A stretch of DNA of 64,000 bases from Theristus sp. LFF4_11. Its lineage: Eukaryota; Nematoda; Chromadorea; Monhysterida; Xyalidae. The notes beneath the pieces are model-generated. The model had not been told where the DNA came from. It saw only the letters and a list, made by a program, of their open reading frames with translations, and searched no databases. The position numbers and the translations under genes are program-made. Positions 53,301-64,000 of this stretch are shown here, piece after piece (the stretch's first letter is position 1; every line of letters begins with the position of its first letter). The DNA is taken from contig JASANC010003256.1 in assembly GCA_030248135.1 (NCBI GenBank), positions 1-64,000 of the forward strand, given 5' to 3'.

Positions 53301-56300
53301 ATCGAAAACATCGGCGCACTTGCACTGCGCTGCTATATGTCATCTCAGAAGTATTGAGTGCAAAACTGCGCGTAAAAAACTTCAGTTTGACAAAAGATTG
53401 TATGGGCGCTTCTTGAAAAAAATTTGCTGGGCGAATATTATTTTTTCCCGAAACCTGTACATCTTTGAAAACTGCTGTGTCTGTGTGTGTATGAATTTAT
53501 CATTGTATCGTTATCCAATAAGCTCCCATAGCTGGGTAGAAAAGCTGTGTACACAAATGCGCGTGTCGCTTTGGTTTTTTTGGCTCACGGAAAATTATTC
53601 CAGGTTTATTATTAACAGGTGTTTATTCCGCAATTGCATACACATTTTGTCATGCCAGCTTGCATGTGGAACGCATTTTATTGACTGCAAGCAAAGCAGG
53701 AGATCGATAACTTGCACTTTTTGCAAGGTTTTTCTGGTCCGTGGATATAAATATGAGCAGAGTTTACTGAAACAATGAAACATTGTTTGCCTTATATCGT
53801 TCCGAACATCAATGATTTTGTAATGTAGCAAAAACTATGTCACGTTTCAGAAAAGGTGCTCACAAAATCATATGCTGCTTTGCGTTATACACCCCGGTGA
53901 AATCAATCACCACTTGTTTGAATGCCTCCGTTTTCTTTGCATCCTCTCATGCGTTTCAAAATTTGTCTGTTTTATGGATATAGGAACGAAAAAATGCATT
54001 CACCACATTAGCAATTATCATCATTTTTAACCGTTTTTTGGTGTTGCGGTTTTCAATAACAGCTTTGGAAAAGGGCATGACCTGCCATTGTATTCTTAAA
54101 AATACAGTTCCCATTACCCGTATGTTGTTCGTTCGTGCCAAGATTAGTGATGATGCAGGCCAAGGGTGTAGGTCATGGCCGCACAACGTGCGCCGCGGGT
54201 CTGCGGGTCTTGGCCCGAACTGCACAGGTTTTTTGGCCTGGACCGCTGCACAGGCCCGACCCGCATAAAAAAGTTATCCTTGCCAACACCGTAAGCCCGA
54301 TCCGCAGAACAAAAAAAAACCTGGCCCGCCCCCCAGACCCAACCCGCAAAACCTTAAGAAACTAGCAGATCCGACTCGAAGCGAAGATCTATTGGCTTGC
54401 CGCATCCCTAAAAAGTAACCCTGGTCTGCCCACAAGACCGACCCGCATAGAAAAAAAAATTCCTGGACCGTCCCGCAGGCCCAACCCGCAAAATTTTCAA
54501 AACCCGCAGGCCCGACCCGCAAGCGAAAGTTTTGGCCCACAACATCCCCAGCCAAGACTTGATTTGTGCAGCTTTTCTAGTCACATTTTCAGCAGATGCA
54601 AATAGAGATATATTGAAATAGACACGGTAATTTTGAGAACATAATCAAATTTTCTGCTATATTACCGCGTGCCTTACAGACAGCAGCTTGGATTCATTGC
54701 GCTTAGGCTGGAAAATTAAGGTTTCTTATTAGATTTGAAACAACGGTTGATAAAAGCTGAAAACAACCGATCAGGGGTTTTCAGTTCATATTAACATCAG
54801 GTAGATCAAATTTTCCAACTTTGTTCATCCCATTTTCTGACTAATCTGAGACTGGGAGGGATTGGATTTCTTTATGGGCTGCGCCGATCATTATTGTAAA
54901 ACAGAATGGCCGTTATTTTTTTGATGAAATTTCCAAATGGATTTGCTTTATAAATGGAAACTCTGTGCAAATTTTACAGTTAAAATTCAATTTGAAATCC
55001 TAACGTTCTTCCTAACTCTTTGTCTTGGATTCGTTCAGAAACGTCGTGTGCACAAGTTAGCAATCTGTTCAGTATCAGCGTTCCTTTGAAATTTCACAGT
55101 CCAAACAGGTAGTAAAACATAGACGCGTACAATGTATGCGCAGCAGTATTTCACATGGATATATTTATTATCCCTCTGATAAATTTTGAAGCAAAAGCTG
55201 GTTATGTTTTTCAAGTTTTTTTTCACAGAGATATCATTTGCAGGTAAGGACACAGACAATATATCTCCGCTGCGGTTTCAAACGGCTGCATTTTCACAAC
55301 CATTCCACATATAACTGTAACCATTCTTAATGAAGACCATTTGATTGAAACCGTTAGAAATGGTATGCGTAATTTGAGATGGCCTCACATCAAATAGACC
55401 GTTATCCATGTTGTTGTGGTTTTTTTATTTTTCGCGAAGAGATTTTGTAAAAGCCGTTTTTCTTGCAGTGGTTTGGCTCGGCTTAAAAACGCCATTAGTG
55501 TTTTTTTTCGGTTTTTGTTTACGTAGCGTTTGTAAACGTCATAAAATTGCTCATGCATCTGCGATTAGGAGGAGTGAAAACGACTGAAGAAAGTTTCTAG
55601 CTGAATTGATCCTGTTCTCTATTTTTTTTTGTAAATAAACATCTTGAAAAACAATAAAAACTGCTGATATGTACATGGGTTTTTTTTCCTGCTGCAGTAT
55701 TTTCATTCCTTTGTTAAACATAAAAGCATTTCAAATACGTGAGCTGCTGCTTCTCATTTGCAGAATATGATTTTTACACATTTTGCCCATTGATACACAT
55801 GTGAAAAATGCATTTGACTTGACTAGTTCGATGAATTCGATAAATAAACTTTTGATTCTCAACTTGTTGTTATTCTGATTGACCAAATCCGATTCTGCAC
55901 GTTGTGTGATCTCAGAAATTCAAAAAAAACAGTAGCACCTAAAAAGTAAAACAGACAATGGGTAACAATTTGTCGCGTGAAATACAGAAACATCGCCGCA
56001 GAGCACAGCCCGGTTCGACACTACTGCTTTATTCGTTTTTTTCGTTTTGAGCAGAAAAAAATCCAACTTTGATGAGCACCGTACAGTTTTCATCTGTTTT
56101 TTTTCGTGCAGAAACCGAAGGCGAAATCGAAGACAGTTCACTGTTACGCTATCGTCCCGGCACCATCTCGGATCTGCTGCGAAAGACAAAGTTCAACAAG
56201 CGAGAACTGCAAATGCTGTATCGTGGATTTAAGGAGGTGAATGAACGGTCTCTTTGCACAGTTGTAAACTGGATTGATTCGACTACTCCAGCACCTATTG

Positions 56301-58495
56301 AGAAGATGTGCAAAACAATCGACAGTTATGCATCCTCCTGGCCTGGGGAGTGGTGCGTCAGATTCTTGTTTGTGCGTTCGGGGGATCGACTCCCGCCTAG
56401 GGATGTTTACATATAAGCACTTAATGACAGAACAACTCGGTGGGCGCCCATCCAAAAACAGAGAGCTAAACTTTTTTCTTGGATGGAATGAACATGCGGG
56501 AAACAGTTCTTCGCCTGTGCTATTTTGTGCATACAATGCAGGACATACAAATGTATGACGCTTCAGCACACATGGTGAACATGTTTCCTATCAGATAAAT
56601 GTCAAGATAGTCTGAACTTTGACATTTGTATTGGGAAACGTGAATTTGTATGCCACCGAAATGCTCAACGATTACCTATTGGTCGTGATTTCATAGTTGA
56701 TCACAGCGTTGATCGCATTAAACTGAGTGTTGACCAAAATGTTGACTAAAATGTAGATCGAAGTGTTGCCCAAAGTGTCAATGAGAACGGTCGGTTTACC
56801 GATTTGCAGAAATTTCTCACGAAAGACAAAGAAGTGGTCGGTCACATGATTTCGACATTTAGATTTTATAATCATGTTTTTTAGAGCTGTCCAAGTGGCA
56901 TCGTGGACGTGGAGCAGTTCAAGGACATTTACGCTCAGTTCTTTCCGAAGGGAGGTAAGCAAGGTTCGTTTGTAGCGAGGGGTAGAGGCTTTCTTTCGTT
57001 ATTTTGTTTCAAATCTTTTGTTTATCCCCCCGTTAGTGGTTTATGCATTTTCATTTTATTCGCAAAAGAATTTTTCTGCTGCCAATTGGAAATGTCTCAT
57101 ATCGTCTGTCTACTTTATTCAACAAAAAAATCGTTTTGCTTCTATTTCAGACCCAAGCGGTTACGCAATGCACGTGTTCAATACGTTCGACGCAGATGGC
57201 AACGGCAGGATTAGCTTCGAGGTTAGTTGGATTGGCTTTTTCAGAGAATTTTATCTCGTTTTGCTGAAGTTGGAAGACAATCACTTCTGCTTGATTGCAT
57301 TCCAATTCGGTGCAAAATTCCATGCATATTTCGTTTTAGATTATGCAAATTGTGTCGATGAGTTAATAGATAGAAATCAGACGAATTGAAACGATTTCTG
57401 TAGAATAAAACAAAAAAATGAAAATTCAGGAATTCTGCATCGGTCTTTCGGCGCTTTCGCGGGGCACCACGGATGAGAAAATGCGCTGGATCTATCAGCT
57501 GTACGACATCGACAAGGACGGTCTCCTAACAAGGCCCGACGTTTTACAGGTACGGTGTGTTTGTTTAAACCGGTCACTTGCGGCACTTAATGACAGAAAA
57601 CTCGATGGGTGCCCTACGCGATGGCGTTCTGTACGCTTCTCTGCGTTAGCCCTGGCAAAACATCGTCTGAAATCCCAACAACAAACAATAAAAAGCACGT
57701 TTTTTAGGTTGTCGCCAGCATGTACGCAATGATCGGCCACTGCGCCACTGATCCAGACGGCTACGATATCGAGCTGCATGTGGACTATGTTTTTGAGGTG
57801 AGCGTTTTGGTTTTTTTTGAAAGCGTTCCAGTCAGACTGTACTGTGTGCAAAGAGGTGCATGGTGTACACTGGAGTTGGAAAAACAACGTGCAACAATGT
57901 TGCAAGATAAGAGCAGAGAGAAGGGATTGCGTGATGCCTTGCGCTCCTAAACCTATAACGCAGTGGCGTGTGTGTTGCTGTCTCAGAGTGGTGTACCTCG
58001 AGGTGATTCCTTCAAAACCGCCTTTGTGAACCACCAATTTTTTTAAAGAAAACATGGTCACTGAGGATTCTACTATCTAAAACACACTGATACTTTTTTG
58101 ATCATGGAATGATTTCATTTTAAGATTTTCAATTCAAATCCGCGTTTTTTATTCAAACTGTCAGAAAATGGACACCGACCATGACGGTTGCATCACGGAG
58201 GACGAGTTCGTGAAAACCGGAGAGGTTTCGTTTGAAGACTTATTTTCTTGTTTGCAAAATTTTGCTGAAATTAAACAAATTTTCTTTTGGTAACAGTTTT
58301 GCTAAAACTCAGCAAATGCTAAGTTTTGCTAAAAAATCAGCAAATGCGAACGTTTTGCTGAATTCAGCAAATGCTAACCTTGCTTAAAATTCAGCAAAAT
58401 GAGTTTTTGTTGCTAAATTTCAGCAAAAAGAGCTGCAGGAATCGCTGGCGTCTTTGTTCAACACAAAGTTCTGCATCTACGACGATGTTCGGTGA
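50339..58495 (+). CDS. Kv channel-interacting protein / neuronal calcium sensor (KChIP-type), long N-terminal form
   Basis: EF-hand protein that in this family binds Kv4 channels and modulates them with calcium. Exons: 50339-50489 (or to 50525), 50962-51261, 56112-56236, 56885-56954, 57151-57221, 57430-57549, 57708-57797, 58165-58224, 58424-58495; 352 aa. The core starts LLRKTKFNKRELQMLYRGFK and continues CPSGIVDVEQFKDIYAQFFP (degenerate EF1, Cys-Pro as in KChIPs). EF2 is canonical (DADGNGRISFEEF). EF3 is DIDKDGLLTRPD, with Asp at position 12. EF4 is canonical (DTDHDGCITEDEF). The C-terminus QKELQESLASLFNTKF replaces the family's usual helix. The Ser-rich N-terminal exons (TPRGSIDARST; ASVKKTISGLVRNMSTMFQ) resemble the variable N-termini of KChIP isoforms. 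Both candidate donors of exon 1 (50490 GTGGGA, 50526 GTCAGA) are phase 1, so its end is uncertain. Two other first exons splice to the same core. Confidence 0.9.
52514..52574 (+). CDS. Alternative first coding exon of the KChIP gene (N-terminus MGNGLQSMADF...)
   Basis: ATG opens MGNGLQSMADFSAIMPGGQK and ends with a perfect GTAAGT donor in phase 1, the phase required by the acceptor at 56111. Joined to the core it gives 222 aa, a typical length for the family. The Met-Gly-Asn start suggests N-myristoylation, though Ser is at position 7 rather than the preferred 6. No transcript evidence is available here. Confidence 0.6.
54183..54545. repeat. Irregular GCCCGACCCGCA-type repeat in KChIP 5' intron
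   Basis: Variants of CAGGCCCGACCCGCA / GCCCAACCCGCAAAA recur about ten times with irregular spacers. It is GC-rich against an AT-rich intron. I see no coding potential. Confidence 0.7.
55958..56012 (+). CDS. Alternative first coding exon of the KChIP gene (N-terminus MGNNLSREIQKH...)
   Basis: ATG opens MGNNLSREIQKHRRRAQP, a good myristoylation consensus (Gly2, Ser6) followed by a basic cluster, a typical membrane anchor. It ends in phase 1 at donor GTTCGA, compatible with the acceptor 99 bp downstream (56111). The predicted isoform has 220 aa. Confidence 0.65.
56331..56460 (+). mobile_element. tRNA-derived SINE, 5' part, in KChIP intron
   Basis: The same A-box-like GGCCTGGGGAGTGGTGCGTC, then GTGCGTTCGGGGGATCGACT (B box) and GCACTTAATGACAGA. 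The B box is closer to a real tRNA T-arm than the 8478 copy. Confidence 0.6.
57575..57682 (+). mobile_element. SINE 3' fragment in KChIP intron
   Basis: GGCACTTAATGACAGAAAAC, GATGGGTGCCC, GTTCTGTACGCTTCTCTG and CCCTGGCAAAACATCG match the body and tail of the 8478 SINE. The tRNA-like head is missing. Confidence 0.6.
58258..58431. repeat. TTTTGCTGAATTCAGCAAA short repeat block in the last KChIP intron
   Basis: At least six alternating TTTTGCT and TCAGCAAA motifs, separated by 15-30 bp, fill the intron between the last two KChIP exons. The final TTTCAG of the block serves as the splice acceptor at 58423. Confidence 0.8.
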
Positions 58496-58760
58496 TTCGA
58501 GTGGATTTCAAAGTACTGTGCTTCTAAATCGGTTTCAAAGTTCTGGCTGAATTTTAAAAATGTGAAAAAAACAAAACAGTTGAACAGGCCAATCATGCAA
58601 ATGCTTGTCAAAAACACTGTCAATGAACTGTATTTAATGGCTTTTTGTTTCACAATTCAACTTCAGCCAGGACTGAAAAATGTCGATTTCGTTGGTTTGT
58701 ATTCAAGATTTTATTGGGCTTCAAAAGCGGCTGTTGTAAATATTTATCGTGCAATTTGAA

Positions 58761-58766
58761 AATAAA
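58761..58766 (+). promoter_or_regulatory. Candidate poly(A) signal of the KChIP gene
   Basis: AATAAA lies 266 bp after the KChIP stop codon, in AT-rich non-coding sequence. Confidence 0.45.
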
Positions 58767-59555
58767 AATTCACTTCACAATCAGTAAGTTTTTAAGCTCA
58801 GTTAACAAAACCTTAACCGACAAGTCGAGTGAAACAACATTTTGAATCTCTAAAATAAGCCAAATTTTAAAACGACATAATCACGAGATGCGAAAACATA
58901 AACTGGCACCAGAGAGTAAACAAGGAAAAAAGCAACCAAAAGCTTGTTTAAATCTTGGGCAGCAAAACTACAGCGACCTAGACTTTACTTGCGACCTAAA
59001 CAAAAAAATTTAAATTTAAATAAACAACAAATAGCACATAAAAAACAAGGAAAAAGGGTAACAGCGTAATACTGAATGTAGCATTTTTTAATTTTGTTGG
59101 AAATTTTTACTCTAAACGTACAACGGAACACACAAACCTTCCTGTCGGAATTAACTGATAAAAATAAACAAGAAAACACGTTTTCAAATGATTTCAGATT
59201 TCAGTACATTCATAGGAAGATCATCAGTAACATGAGGGTTTCATTTGTTATGATTAGAACGTTCTGTGCATAACTGAAAACAGCAACAAAAAAACGCAAA
59301 AATTTCGCGCACTTTCTTTTGTACACAAACGAAAATCCACTGTGAACGTTAAAAAACAAAAAAAAAGCTGAAAACATTTTGGCACCAGGGCAAGAGAAAA
59401 AAAAATCGACATAATACTTTCCTAACAAGACGCAAGTGATGAACTGAAATTGAAAAAAGCCACAATAAACTCAAAAAAGCATTCGAAATGTAACCCAACC
59501 TGACCAGCACCAATATCATGAACTTGCAAATGACACGACGAATATTTTCACAGTA

Positions 59556-59652
59556 AAGCGGCATTCATGAAGCAGTATTTAGTGACGCATAGCTGTGTTG
59601 AAACATAACTAACGCGCACGCGGTCACTAAATACTGCTTCATGAATGCCCCC
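59556..59652. mobile_element. Palindromic MITE family B, copy between KChIP and Sbf genes
   Basis: GCGGCATTCATGAAGCAG and CTGCTTCATGAATGCC arms. It sits about 240 bp beyond the Sbf stop codon, in the convergent spacer. Confidence 0.75.
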
Positions 59653-59811
59653 TAAATTGCCAGTCTGATGACGACTGTACACTCGATTATAACACAGCAA
59701 TGTTGTTGCACAGTCACAAACAAACACACAGGCACACATACGCAGTGAGACGCGTGCTGCTGCGATATCAAAAGTGGATTTCCGTGTTTGTGACGGTGTA
59801 GCATTACCATG

Positions 59812-59817
59812 TTTATT
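59812..59817 (-). promoter_or_regulatory. Candidate poly(A) signal of the Sbf gene
   Basis: TTTATT on the + strand (AATAAA on the coding strand) lies 78 bp past the Sbf stop codon. Confidence 0.5.
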
Positions 59818-59894
59818 CAGCGTCTGGCTAGAATCTAAACAAGAAAAAATGTAACGAAAATATCAGTTTCCCACCTCCGCAAGGCCAAAACAAT

Positions 59895-64000
<4,106 letters not shown>

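Larger units (their letters stand above)
58496..59894. other. Convergent 3' spacer between KChIP and Sbf genes
   Basis: AT-rich 3' UTR-like sequence with opposed poly(A) signals (58761 on +, 59812 on -) and a palindromic MITE. No coding frame is supported. Confidence 0.6.

Overview
The window is nuclear DNA of a small-genome invertebrate animal. The genes are split by GT-AG introns, and the proteins are clearly metazoan: capicua, a Kv-channel-interacting protein, a synaptophysin-type protein, and a pseudophosphatase of the SBF/MTMR5-13 family with a C1 domain. There is no operon structure, no CRISPR array and no viral or bacterial gene. The phylum cannot be fixed from the sequence. All exon boundaries below were built by hand from reading frame, intron phase and family similarity.

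Layout: (1) 378-9161 (+), 3' part of an hnRNP L-type RNA-binding protein; its 5' end lies outside the window. (2) 10142-12819 (+), a UBOX5/RNF37-type U-box E3 ligase. (3) 13679-17187 (+), a flavin-containing monooxygenase. (4) 17188-24774, a 7.6-kb gene-poor stretch rich in GT/CA microsatellites. (5) 24790-40541 (+), a full 21-exon capicua (long form), with DUF4819-like region, Cys-rich CIC-L motif, split HMG box, C-terminal C1 repressor motif and several CAA-coded polyglutamine tracts. (6) 42860-47850 (+), a divergent four-membrane-span synaptophysin-like gene. (7) 50339-58495 (+), a KChIP/neuronal calcium sensor with three candidate alternative first exons, all in phase 1. (8) 59895-64000 (-), the 3' end of an Sbf (MTMR5/13) gene, convergent with the KChIP gene.

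Introns and intergenic gaps carry many non-autonomous elements. There are two MITE families with CAGT ends and TA duplications (Tc1/mariner type), a palindromic ~90-bp MITE, a ~180-bp inverted-repeat family with one nested insertion, and a 1.1-kb element with ~140-bp terminal inverted repeats. There are also a Foldback-like element whose inverted arms are themselves tandem arrays, a 150-bp satellite, a tRNA-derived SINE family, and a ~526-bp uninterrupted (CAA)n tract.

The genes do not form a pathway. Capicua (transcriptional repression), hnRNP L (RNA processing), UBOX5 (ubiquitination), FMO (oxidation of soft nucleophiles), the vesicle protein, KChIP (K+ channel and calcium sensing) and Sbf (phosphoinositide/Rab control) are neighbours only.
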